This document shows positions 52,442-61,076 of a DNA stretch of 64,000 nucleotides, one piece after another. The stretch covers positions 62,001-126,000 of the forward strand of contig JBFNJI010000001.1 of assembly GCA_040793985.1 (NCBI GenBank), read 5' to 3'. The stretch comes from Thiodiazotropha sp040793985 (GTDB lineage: Bacteria; Pseudomonadota; Gammaproteobacteria; Chromatiales; Chromatiaceae). A model generated the notes under the pieces. It did not search any database and was not told where the DNA came from. It saw only the letters and a program-made list of their open reading frames with translations. The translations under genes were made by a program, and so were the position numbers. How positions within the stretch are numbered: the stretch's first letter is position 1; each line of letters begins with the position of its first letter.

Positions 52442-53764
52442 TTAGATTGGATCACTAACCACGATCTCTGTGATCATGCCGCCATCCAGCTGGGTCGCGT
52501 TGCTCATCTGATGGACCTCGGTGGCGTGCAGGAAGTAGGTCCCGGGGGCCACGTCGCTGGTGTCGATGATCACATCGGTGGTTTCGCCACCGCCGAAGTT
52601 GAGCGAAGCAATCTCGCGATAGAGGTTCTTGCCGTCACTGCCTCGCATCTGGCGAGCGCCGGTGCCGACCATCTTCATCTTCAGTCCCATGGCGGTGATG
52701 GTCCAGAAACGGTCCAGACCCACGTTCGACAGACGCAGCAGCAGGCGCTGACCCTGTGTCACCTCAATCACTGAGTCCATGGTCTGAGTGGGATCGCCGT
52801 TATTCAGGGGGCCGCCCGGTACACCGGTGACCTTACCGGCGGGATGGCCCGCCACCGGCGCGGTATTGTCCGTGGGCGCCGGCAGATCACCGGACCTTAC
52901 CGTATCGGGATAACCCCGGCCGTTGATTTGCGGATAGTTGCCGTGCAGCAGTGCAAAGGGCAGCGGCTGCACAAAGAGACTGGCGTCATGGAAATTGCTG
53001 TCGAAACTGGAGAACTGCAGTGCATACTCCACATCCCAGGCGGTGGTGCCGTCGCCGTCGTTATAGACATAACCACCCGGACCCGTGGCATTGCCGCCAC
53101 GCTGGGAAATTGGACAGGCCCCTGTTTGAGTGCCGTTCTCATCCACGCAACCGGTCATATCCTGCGCCGGATGGACATAGAGGTTGGCCAGCATGCCCAT
53201 CTCCATATGCTCGGTGGCCTCCACGTGACAGTGGTAGATATAGGTACCTGGCTCGACGATGTTGTAGTAGTAGGTCAGGGTCGCTCCCATGTTGATCGAG
53301 ATCGAGACCTCGGGCACGCCATCGAACACCGCCGAGGCATTGGGAAAGCCGTGGAAGTGGACGGTATGGGGATCGAACAGATCCGGGCGCATCACCGTAC
53401 CCACGTTGGTCAGGTTGAGATAGAACTCATCGCCCTGATCCAGCTCGATGGTCGGTCCTGGCCATTCCGCGGCGAGTATGCCGTTGCCGATCACCACGTC
53501 CGGCAGGTTGCCGTTACCCGTCTTATCGCCGAATCCGAAGGTGTACAAGGGATTGCCGTCGGACATCACCGCGAAGCTGTCACCCGCTATCAAATGTATA
53601 CACTTGGTGTTTGCCGGTTGTGACTCCCCAGGGCTCGTCCAAGCAGCGTCACCATCATCATCACCGGGACACTGAACGTTGACGACAGCACTGGCGGTAC
53701 CCACGAAGCCCAACAAGGTAAGAGCGATAGCGCCTGCCAGCATTTTCTTGCTAAATGTTTTCAT
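52442..53764 (-). CDS. two-domain multicopper oxidase with domain-1 copper ligands only
   Basis: The 440-residue protein has a signal peptide (cleavage after TASA). Domain 1 keeps HTVHFHG (His133, His136, His138) and a full type 1-like loop, YHCHVEATEHMEMGM (His178, Cys179, His180, His186, Met189 or Met191), with five rather than three residues between HCH and the next His. Domain 2 has lost its ligands: the HPxHxHG position reads FWTITAMGLKMKMV and the late loop LHATEVHQMSN. Copper-binding halves are therefore the mirror image of the next gene's. Multicopper oxidases couple substrate or metal oxidation to oxygen reduction. First of three related genes transcribed together. Confidence 0.87.
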   Translation of the reverse strand: MKTFSKKMLAGAIALTLLGFVGTASAVVNVQCPGDDDGDAAWTSPGESQPANTKCIHLIAGDSFAVMSDGNPLYTFGFGDKTGNGNLPDVVIGNGILAAEWPGPTIELDQGDEFYLNLTNVGTVMRPDLFDPHTVHFHGFPNASAVFDGVPEVSISINMGATLTYYYNIVEPGTYIYHCHVEATEHMEMGMLANLYVHPAQDMTGCVDENGTQTGACPISQRGGNATGPGGYVYNDGDGTTAWDVEYALQFSSFDSNFHDASLFVQPLPFALLHGNYPQINGRGYPDTVRSGDLPAPTDNTAPVAGHPAGKVTGVPGGPLNNGDPTQTMDSVIEVTQGQRLLLRLSNVGLDRFWTITAMGLKMKMVGTGARQMRGSDGKNLYREIASLNFGGGETTDVIIDTSDVAPGTYFLHATEVHQMSNATQLDGGMITEIVVSDPI

Positions 53765-53830
53765 TGGGCGTTACTCCTCATAATCATGTATCCGCCTGCT
53801 TGGATTAACCTGTTCTTGACCAGCTCTGCC

Positions 53831-53855
53831 CTCACCCCCCGCGCTGGGGGGGGAG
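53831..53855. terminator. GC-rich hairpin between the giant gene and the oxidases
   Basis: CTC-A-CCCCCC pairs with GGGGGG-G-GAG around GCGCT (one A/G mismatch) in the 143-bp gap before the first oxidase. It may attenuate read-through from the 1975-residue gene. The stem resembles the hairpin at 2008-2027. Confidence 0.45.
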
Positions 53856-53907
53856 TGAAGCCGTCGTGGTCATGTTTCGTTGAGGTCTTCATCTGCATCA
53901 CTCCCCT

Positions 53908-56900
53908 TTAAGGTGCTTCGTCCGCACCGATGTCGGCAGGAGCTGTCCGCGGATCGTTGTCGAAATCGACACTCAACCGTCCCGCGCCAGGTGGATTGCC
54001 GGCAGCGCCGATCGCTGGAGAGCCCGCTCCCAAGTGGTAGTCGAACAGGGTCAGACCACCGGTGAGGGGTTCAACCAGGGAGAGCGGACCGAAGGCCACC
54101 TGAATGAAGTTGCCTCCCTCGTCCAGTGCCGCCGCGGTTGCCAGACCAATCGGCTCATCGAACACCAGGGTGTTGTCACGACTGGTATTGAAATACTCGT
54201 TGACAAAACCGGGGCTACCCGTGATCAGGGTGTTGCTGCCATGCCAGGCGGTTCCATCATCCTCAAGCAGTGAGAATAAAGGTCTGAAGCTGTCAGCCGT
54301 GACCGTGGTGCCATTGAGTACACCCATGTCCCAGGAAGCATCGTTGACCGCCACATTATCGATATCACAGGTGGGATCGTTCAGCGGATCGGTCGGATCG
54401 ACACAGGTCACGGGGACCAGGACATTTTCGATTACCGCCGTGTTCGGATTGTCGTAGTTGGTCCAGAACCAGGAACGGTTGTGATAGACAATGGTGTCAC
54501 GCAGCACGGGATCCGAGAAACGCGCCCGTTGCGCATGACGTCCGCCCATAGTTCCAGGCTCCACAAAGTCGTTCAACAACTCGCTCATCTCCGCCGTGTG
54601 CAGGCGGGAGATGATACCTGCAGGCATCGCTACCGACAGATTGTCCACACCCGTCTCGAAGGCCTGGGAGCCCGTGGAAGTGGAGTCGTTGTTGGCAACC
54701 GTGTTGTTGCGGATCTGCACTTTGGGCGCATCCTCCATGGCGATACCGCCACCGGCCAGCCCGGCAACATTGTTGTTGACCATGTTGTTGAAGATACTGA
54801 CCCGGTACCACGGACCATACGCGTCCTGGTTCTGGGCTGCATCCTGACCATTGATGCGCTGCAGACTTATGCCGCCACCATCGCCTGCACCCGCCATGTT
54901 GCCGCGGATCAGGTTGCTGTCGATGGTCACGTTACCCGAACCTGGAGAGAGCATGATCTCGGTCTCCGCTTCGGGCGTCAGGCCCAGCTGACCGGCGATA
55001 TAGATACCGCCGCCGGACGGTGCAGTGCCGGGTTGCTGGCTGAAGGTCTCGTTGAAGGCAATCACGTTGTCCTCGATGATGCCGCCTCTGGAGAGACCCA
55101 GATGGGCGATACCACCACCGTTGCCCTGGCTGAAGTTACCGCAGATCCAGTTGTTCAACACCCGGTAGGCGTCTGCACCGGTGTAGAGCGAAATACCGCC
55201 ACCGGAACCGTTGAGACCACCGTTCTTGACCACCATATTGTGGTGAATCCGGATGTTGTCATTCCTGGCGTCATCATAGACCAGGGTACCCACCTCGCGG
55301 TTATCGTCACCGGGCACGAAATCCGGGTCCTGTTCGTTGGCGATGGTGTGGGTGATGTGGGGATGACCGATACGGATGGCGCCGCCATTGAACCCGGCAT
55401 TACCGGTCACGCGATTATTGGCAATGCTCATGAAGCGGTTGTAGCCGTTGGCGATGATGCCGCCGCCGCTGCTGGCGCCGACGATTCGCAGACCATCGAT
55501 ACGCGAACCCCGATTTCTAAGGCGATTGAAGCGGTTTGCGCCTCCGCTCCTTCCGGCCACGAAGATTCCCGCACCCTCTTCGGTGGGAAATTCACCGTCG
55601 ATCAGACCCGGGAAGCCAAACGGTGCGGTCTGACCGGGGAGCTTACTTATCAAACCGTCACCGACCAGCCTGCCGGCCAGTTCGCGCCAGTCGATGATCT
55701 TATCGGTGGGGGCCTGCCTGGCGTTGATGGTGACAGCGCCTGCGCCCCAACCCTGAAGCTTCACCGGCTTCCACATGATGACCATCTCGTTGTAGGTGCC
55801 CGGGGCAACCAGGATCATGTCACCCGCAGCCACTCCAGCCTGGCCAAGCACCGGATTACCGATCGCCGCCTGGATGTTGGGAAAGTCATCGGGTACCCGA
55901 TATACATCGAAGAAGTCACCGTTGGGCCGTACGCCCCGCTCCACGGTACCATCGAGCACGCCGACCGTCAGGGTCACGCCGATGGGCGATTCAACCCCAT
56001 TCTGTCTGACAACCACTTGATAGTCGCCAGCAGCGGTACCCGCTGGGATGTCGGCGTCGATGGACGCAGACGTCACTACCTGATTGGCCATACTGATCTC
56101 TGCACCAAAACCGCCCGTGAGGGTGTTCGGCAGCAGCAGGACCTCCGCATTCGCCGCGAAGCTGTAGTCACGGGTGATAAAACGTGCGTTAAGGTCGATA
56201 CCGTCCCACTCAGGATCGGGCACCAGATTTACGCCCATGGAGTTGATCCGGATGGTGTCGCCCACCAGGCCGAACGGCCCTCCGAGACCACTGGTCCGGG
56301 TGACCGATGCGATCATCGGGGTGTTGGTAGGCGCTTCGCAATCGAGGGGGAACTGTCCCGAGCTGGCGAAGGCCGCAACCGGTACCACCGGAGTATCCAG
56401 ATAGGTGATGGTGCCGGGCATATATTGAAAGGTGTAACAGAACTGGCTGTACTGGGCATCGAAGAATGGATCGACGATCTGTGCAGCGTTGCCGTTAGCG
56501 TCGGTACCGTCACCGTCCGGATCCAGGGCCGCATCGTAGGCCGGGTTGGCAATCGGGCCGGCATCGTTCATGCATGAGATCAGCATGTTCGGCGACATGC
56601 CGGAAGGCATGGGCAGATTGGCGGTCCAGGTGGAGGCCACCAGGGCGTTGAATCGGCCATACCGGTCCGAATAGATGCGGTTCACCTCATTGCCGTTCCA
56701 ATCGTAGAAGGCGATCGGGATATGCGGCGGTGCGAACTTCTCGCCGAAGCTCGGCGAGGCGGGATCGAACTCATTGGCCAGGTCGTTCAAGGAAACACCC
56801 GAGACGTTGGCCGCCAGCGGCACATGGGTCATCAGGAAGAACTCGGCGGCGGCATTCTGACCCGCGGAGAGCGGTACCTGCTTACGGTTACAGCTGGCCC

Positions 56901-59835
56901 GGGTATCGCCGGCGAAAGGCGCGGCGACATCGTCGACGACACCACCCGCCCCATTATTGGCGGCCGGGTCCCAGAGATCCGCGGAGACCAGGTTCACACC
57001 ACCCACGCCCGGATCACCCGAACCATCTTTGGTGACCATACTGAGTGCCTGGGGTACCGTGTGAGCATCACCCACGCAGCTTACCGGCAGCGCCATGGCC
57101 GTGGCCGAGGCCGCATCCTGATCCTCGTTGGGGTGGTACTCGTCACCGAAGTCGACGTTCTTGTGCTCCTCTCTCAGCTGCTCATAGCCGGGAGGGGTCG
57201 ACATCTCGACGATATAGTCACCCGGCAGGATCCACTCTTCGGGGAGTCGTTCAATACCCGCGCTCGAGCTGCCCACCAGGGCCCTTCTGTTGGTGTAAAA
57301 AGCGTTCAGTTTGGTCTGTATCGCCGCAGGCAGCGAGGCGGTGGCATACTCGTTGAAGGCATAACCACCGTCGAAGACCGCGGGTCTTATCTGGTTGAAA
57401 TTACGCAAGCCGTCGAAGCAGCGGTCATCGCTGACCGGGGGATCGATCACGGCGACACCGGGTATGTTGTTCAGACCCTGACAACCCGTGGGCTGACTGT
57501 CATCCCAGCTGTCGGTATAGGTGACCTGCAGGGCGTCGCCCATATTGAAAGCGGTATCGTTCGGATGGTTGTCCACATCCTCCGGTCCGGGGAAGTTGCC
57601 GAATGGGTAGTTGTCCACATCCGAATAATCGACACCACCGCTGCCATTGACATCATCGACAATGCCGTTGTCGATATCTAGTTGATTATTGCCGTTCCAG
57701 TCGATATCACAATCGTCGGCAGGAAAATTGCCTAGGGGAAAACAGTCGATATCGCCATCGGCATAGAGTGCCACCTGCACCCGGGGCACACCCGGCTCCC
57801 ACTCCTCGGCGGCGGCGAACTGGGGTTCGTTTTCCGCGCGGGTGGTTGCATAGAAGATGATACCGGAGATACCGCCGTTCTCACCCACAAACTGAATCGG
57901 GCCACTCGGAGGAGGCGGAAAAATTGGATCGGTGTAGGTGATGTAGTCGGTCTTACCGAACTGCATCACGCTGGTCTGACCCAGGAAGCCCTGGAAACCG
58001 GCGGTCAACACCTGACCGGTCTCGGTCGTTGAGAGATTATCGTTTGTATTGGGGTTGATAATCGGGTTACCAACGACACAACCGAAATTGAAATCGTCCG
58101 GATTCGTGGACTGGGCTGCGGTACAGATCTGGGGCTGAGGCACCAGCTCACCGTAGCTGGGAAAATCGGACGCACCTAGATCGACCTGACCACCGGCATC
58201 GACCACGAAGGTGGCACCGGTCGCCTTCTTGTTGGCGAAGCTGACCTCGGCCACCAGCCAGTGAAAGAAGGGGAAGATCTCGTCGAAGGGAGCGAGGCCA
58301 TCGTTGTCGGTGGCGAAGTTCTGATACGCGGTGCCGTCGCGCCAGCGCAGGGTGACATCCTGGCTCTCGGGACCGATACCCATCTCACCCGGATCCCAGA
58401 AACCGTCCAGGTCGTCGTCGTTGAAGACCCCTGCGTTGATGCGGGTGAACCAGTTGCGGGCACCCACATCACCAAGGTTGCAGGAACCACCGTTGTTACA
58501 GGTGCCGCCGCTATCGACCGTCAGCGGCTGCAGACTGATGACCACATCCAGGTTCTCATCCCAGACCACCAGCTGGTAGTTGCCCGAGCGTACGCCGGGA
58601 ATGGCGAAACCGCTATCCCCGTCGCAAGGCGTTGCGAAGACACCCTGGCCACCACCAACGGCCATGTCGTTGAGGCCGATCCAGCAGCCGGGGAAGGGGC
58701 GCCCGGAAAACAGTTGCGTGAATGGGGGACGGGAGAGATGGATGTCCGTCACCGTACCACTGACCGTTACGATACTCTCGCCCTGAGGCGGTGGCGGCAG
58801 CGCGGGGAAGCCGCCATCGAGGGTGGATTTGACGAAACCGGCAAAGACATGGGGGCCGGGAGGGCCGAACTCGACAAACGCAGGCGGCTCATTCGCCTTT
58901 ACCCAGGCATCGACGACCTTGGAGCCCTCGATGGTGCTGGTCTGTTGCCAGCCTTTCTCCTCACCTTCTGCCGGTGCAGGGGGAAGTATGATCACGCCAT
59001 ATTTGCCCGGGGCGAGGTTTTTCACCTGCAGCAGACCGTCCCTATTGGGTCTCAGGGTGCCGTCACCCAGTACATCGACCACGGGGGCGCCATCGGCGTC
59101 GAAACAGATGAACCGGGTACTGTTGACATTATCCGGTTGACCGGCGCTGTCACAGGTATCCAGGTATGTGGTTCCCAATGGATTGGCGAAGGCATCCTGG
59201 ATCACCTGGCCGCCAGCCATGCCGTAACGACCGCCGGGCTCTTCGAGAAACAGGCTGAACTCGGTCCAGTCCACGTGGCCGGGTTCACCCACGGGCGGAT
59301 TTGCCTCTTCCGGCAGATCGGGCGCGCCGTTGATCGGATAGTTGTCGTGGAAGAGATAGATTGCGATCTGGGCCGTCGGAATCCTGTGGGACTGCACCGT
59401 GACTGTCAGGTCATCCGCGGTGGTTGTGCCCGGCAATACTTCCACGGAAGCGCCACCGATGCTGTAACCCTCAAAGGGCAGTATGGAAACGTAGTAGCGA
59501 CCGGGAGGGACGTCTGTGACCGTGACAGCAGAAGCATCCGTATTGCCGCTCAAACCGTCTGCGGTGGTCGTCGCCTTGCCGACAGGGTGGTAGCTGCTGT
59601 GGAAGCTCAGGGAGAGCAGATCATCCGCGCTTGCGGCTGGTGCGTTCGGATCCACATCGAATGTTTCATCTTTCTGCAGCAGATAACGAAATCCTGTTAC
59701 AGGATTGTCGTTGGCATCCACAACACTGATTTGGAAATCTTCCGCATTTACGGTGCTCGAAACTACAAAGAGCAGTATCATCACAACGAGTGAGTTGATA
59801 ACTCTGCTCGTATAACCCTGATTCTCATTTATCAT
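53908..59835 (-). CDS. giant secreted protein: carboxypeptidase-regulatory/SdrD-B-like domains and right-handed beta-helix
   Basis: The 1975-residue protein has a signal peptide (SLVVMILLFVVSSTVNAED) and a TGGAGA site before the ATG. The first half has Ig-like/prealbumin-type domains: VTDVPPGRYYVSILPFEGYS, and an SdrD B-like unit GVFNDDDLDGFWDPGE. A stretch near residue 700 (CDIDWNGNNQLDIDNG, DVNGSGGVDYSDVD) looks like dockerin/EF-hand calcium sites. An IPT-like domain follows, then a right-handed beta-helix (about 1390-1800, NNMVNNNVAGLAGGGIAM) ending in PADIGADEAP, a typical choice-of-anchor tail. No haem or copper motif is visible. It precedes the oxidases on the same strand and is probably the surface scaffold. 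Confidence 0.88.
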   Translation of the reverse strand: MINENQGYTSRVINSLVVMILLFVVSSTVNAEDFQISVVDANDNPVTGFRYLLQKDETFDVDPNAPAASADDLLSLSFHSSYHPVGKATTTADGLSGNTDASAVTVTDVPPGRYYVSILPFEGYSIGGASVEVLPGTTTADDLTVTVQSHRIPTAQIAIYLFHDNYPINGAPDLPEEANPPVGEPGHVDWTEFSLFLEEPGGRYGMAGGQVIQDAFANPLGTTYLDTCDSAGQPDNVNSTRFICFDADGAPVVDVLGDGTLRPNRDGLLQVKNLAPGKYGVIILPPAPAEGEEKGWQQTSTIEGSKVVDAWVKANEPPAFVEFGPPGPHVFAGFVKSTLDGGFPALPPPPQGESIVTVSGTVTDIHLSRPPFTQLFSGRPFPGCWIGLNDMAVGGGQGVFATPCDGDSGFAIPGVRSGNYQLVVWDENLDVVISLQPLTVDSGGTCNNGGSCNLGDVGARNWFTRINAGVFNDDDLDGFWDPGEMGIGPESQDVTLRWRDGTAYQNFATDNDGLAPFDEIFPFFHWLVAEVSFANKKATGATFVVDAGGQVDLGASDFPSYGELVPQPQICTAAQSTNPDDFNFGCVVGNPIINPNTNDNLSTTETGQVLTAGFQGFLGQTSVMQFGKTDYITYTDPIFPPPPSGPIQFVGENGGISGIIFYATTRAENEPQFAAAEEWEPGVPRVQVALYADGDIDCFPLGNFPADDCDIDWNGNNQLDIDNGIVDDVNGSGGVDYSDVDNYPFGNFPGPEDVDNHPNDTAFNMGDALQVTYTDSWDDSQPTGCQGLNNIPGVAVIDPPVSDDRCFDGLRNFNQIRPAVFDGGYAFNEYATASLPAAIQTKLNAFYTNRRALVGSSSAGIERLPEEWILPGDYIVEMSTPPGYEQLREEHKNVDFGDEYHPNEDQDAASATAMALPVSCVGDAHTVPQALSMVTKDGSGDPGVGGVNLVSADLWDPAANNGAGGVVDDVAAPFAGDTRASCNRKQVPLSAGQNAAAEFFLMTHVPLAANVSGVSLNDLANEFDPASPSFGEKFAPPHIPIAFYDWNGNEVNRIYSDRYGRFNALVASTWTANLPMPSGMSPNMLISCMNDAGPIANPAYDAALDPDGDGTDANGNAAQIVDPFFDAQYSQFCYTFQYMPGTITYLDTPVVPVAAFASSGQFPLDCEAPTNTPMIASVTRTSGLGGPFGLVGDTIRINSMGVNLVPDPEWDGIDLNARFITRDYSFAANAEVLLLPNTLTGGFGAEISMANQVVTSASIDADIPAGTAAGDYQVVVRQNGVESPIGVTLTVGVLDGTVERGVRPNGDFFDVYRVPDDFPNIQAAIGNPVLGQAGVAAGDMILVAPGTYNEMVIMWKPVKLQGWGAGAVTINARQAPTDKIIDWRELAGRLVGDGLISKLPGQTAPFGFPGLIDGEFPTEEGAGIFVAGRSGGANRFNRLRNRGSRIDGLRIVGASSGGGIIANGYNRFMSIANNRVTGNAGFNGGAIRIGHPHITHTIANEQDPDFVPGDDNREVGTLVYDDARNDNIRIHHNMVVKNGGLNGSGGGISLYTGADAYRVLNNWICGNFSQGNGGGIAHLGLSRGGIIEDNVIAFNETFSQQPGTAPSGGGIYIAGQLGLTPEAETEIMLSPGSGNVTIDSNLIRGNMAGAGDGGGISLQRINGQDAAQNQDAYGPWYRVSIFNNMVNNNVAGLAGGGIAMEDAPKVQIRNNTVANNDSTSTGSQAFETGVDNLSVAMPAGIISRLHTAEMSELLNDFVEPGTMGGRHAQRARFSDPVLRDTIVYHNRSWFWTNYDNPNTAVIENVLVPVTCVDPTDPLNDPTCDIDNVAVNDASWDMGVLNGTTVTADSFRPLFSLLEDDGTAWHGSNTLITGSPGFVNEYFNTSRDNTLVFDEPIGLATAAALDEGGNFIQVAFGPLSLVEPLTGGLTLFDYHLGAGSPAIGAAGNPPGAGRLSVDFDNDPRTAPADIGADEAP

Positions 59836-60413
59836 GGTTTTTCTCCAGACCCCTAACGGTCAATCAACTTTCATGGGACTTGTCTGTCTGGCAATCCGGA
59901 CACACCAGCCCCTTTACCAGTACTCGTAGCAAAGCTTACATCCGCATATAAGAGGGGTCTTTGCGTGAAACTACGCTTTTTTTCTACTCAATCTCCTACC
60001 TGCCTTGGAGTCGAATGAGTATTTTACCTGGAGCAAAAACCCTACCCGGAAAGGTAGGGTTTCAAAATAGGATTTAGAGTCGCTTTTTTTTAGGGTAAGT
60101 AACTTATTTTTATTAAAAAAAAATCGCACATCGTAAGTAATAAAATTCTTATTGTCGGTATTGGCTGCAAGCAACCAAACGCGCGCAAGACAGTAGAAAA
60201 AAAATATAGCGGGCTTAGCTCGGTTGGCTCGCTTGGGGTTTATAAAAAATCTATTTTATGTCATGGTGAAATGGCAGTAATTCGAAGGTTGGTTTGCGGT
60301 AAGAAATCGATTGGAAGTTGCATCACAATCAATCGCACCTAAACTAATCGAAAACGATAATAGGCTCCTGAATCCCTACCCATATTAGGATCAAAGGCAA
60401 CTTTCGAGTAACA
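59836..60413. promoter_or_regulatory. 578-bp divergent region with structured leader of the giant gene
   Basis: AT-rich and without a gene. It holds the promoters of the giant gene (minus) and the response regulator (plus). Two structures stand out: a stem-loop CGTAGCAAAG (59925-59934) with CTTTGC and TACG (59959-59975), and the hairpin at 60037-60062. Both would be in the leader of the giant gene's mRNA. I found no match to a known riboswitch. Confidence 0.5.
60037..60062 (-). terminator. intrinsic terminator or attenuator hairpin
   Basis: AAACCCTACC pairs perfectly over 10 bp with GGTAGGGTTT around a CGGAAA loop. Read on the minus strand the stem ends in GGGTTTTTG, a short T-tract, about 200 nt before the ATG of the giant surface-protein gene, as expected of an attenuator. 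Confidence 0.6.
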
Positions 60414-61076
60414 ATGAACACGGATAAAAAGAGAATTATTATTGCTGAAGACCACAATATTCTTCGTGCAGGTCTTAAGGCGTTGCTGACATCCAATCCC
60501 CAGTTTGACGTGATTGGAGAAGCCGATAACGGCCGCGACGCGATTCGCCGTGTCATCGATCTCAAACCCGATCTTGTAATCATGGACTTGAGCATGCCCG
60601 GCCTGAACGGCATGGATGCAATACGCGAAATAAAAGAGCGCATGCCGGAGATAAAGGCACTGGTTTTGACTGTGCACAATGAGGAGGAGTATGTTTTGGC
60701 AAGCCTCAAGGCCGGTGCCAACGGTTATGTGCTGAAGGACGCCACGCAGAATGAGCTAATGACCGCGGCGGAACGTGTTTTGAATGGCAAAACCTATCTG
60801 AGTGCGGAAATAACCGAGAAGGTGGTCAACAGTTACCTGAATACTAACAATGTCAGCCAGGAACCTGTCACACGCTGGGATACGGTAACGCAACGAGAAC
60901 GGCAGATCCTGAAACTCATTGCCGAAGGCCACACCAACAAAAGCATGGCGGAGTACCTTTGCATCAGTGTGAAGACTGTAGAGAAGCATCGAGCCAACCT
61001 GATGAAAAAACTCGATCTGCACAGCGTATCTGCGTTGACGACTTATGCCCTGGACAAGGGGATTATCAACCGTTGA
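60414..61076 (+). CDS. NarL/LuxR-family response regulator
   Basis: The 220-residue protein has a receiver domain with the acidic pair in IIIAEDHN, phospho-acceptor Asp58 (LVIMDLSMPGLNG), Thr in LVLTVHN and Lys in YVLKDA, then a LuxR-type helix-turn-helix (TVTQRERQILKLIAEGHTNK, SVKTVEKHRANLMKKL). All phosphorylation residues are intact. Its 3' end overlaps that of the convergent kinase gene by 11 bp. It probably pairs with that kinase, and possibly with the degenerate one at 40 kb. No promoter was assigned. Confidence 0.92.
   Translation: MNTDKKRIIIAEDHNILRAGLKALLTSNPQFDVIGEADNGRDAIRRVIDLKPDLVIMDLSMPGLNGMDAIREIKERMPEIKALVLTVHNEEEYVLASLKAGANGYVLKDATQNELMTAAERVLNGKTYLSAEITEKVVNSYLNTNNVSQEPVTRWDTVTQRERQILKLIAEGHTNKSMAEYLCISVKTVEKHRANLMKKLDLHSVSALTTYALDKGIINR

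Noticed and set aside
54481..56577. A 698-codon open frame on the plus strand inside the giant gene
   Set aside because: It is antisense to 53908-59835, which has a signal peptide and clear domains; the frame stays open because of codon bias. The translation (many His, Asp, Gly, Arg, no domain) looks like a shadow.
58261..59793. A 510-codon open frame on the plus strand
   Set aside because: Also antisense to the giant gene, with no signal, domain or ribosome-binding site.
59836..59990. Possible c-di-GMP riboswitch (ACGCAAAG segment)
   Set aside because: Only the eight-base segment matches; the paired stems, the AAACC element and the downstream conserved segment of the class are missing.
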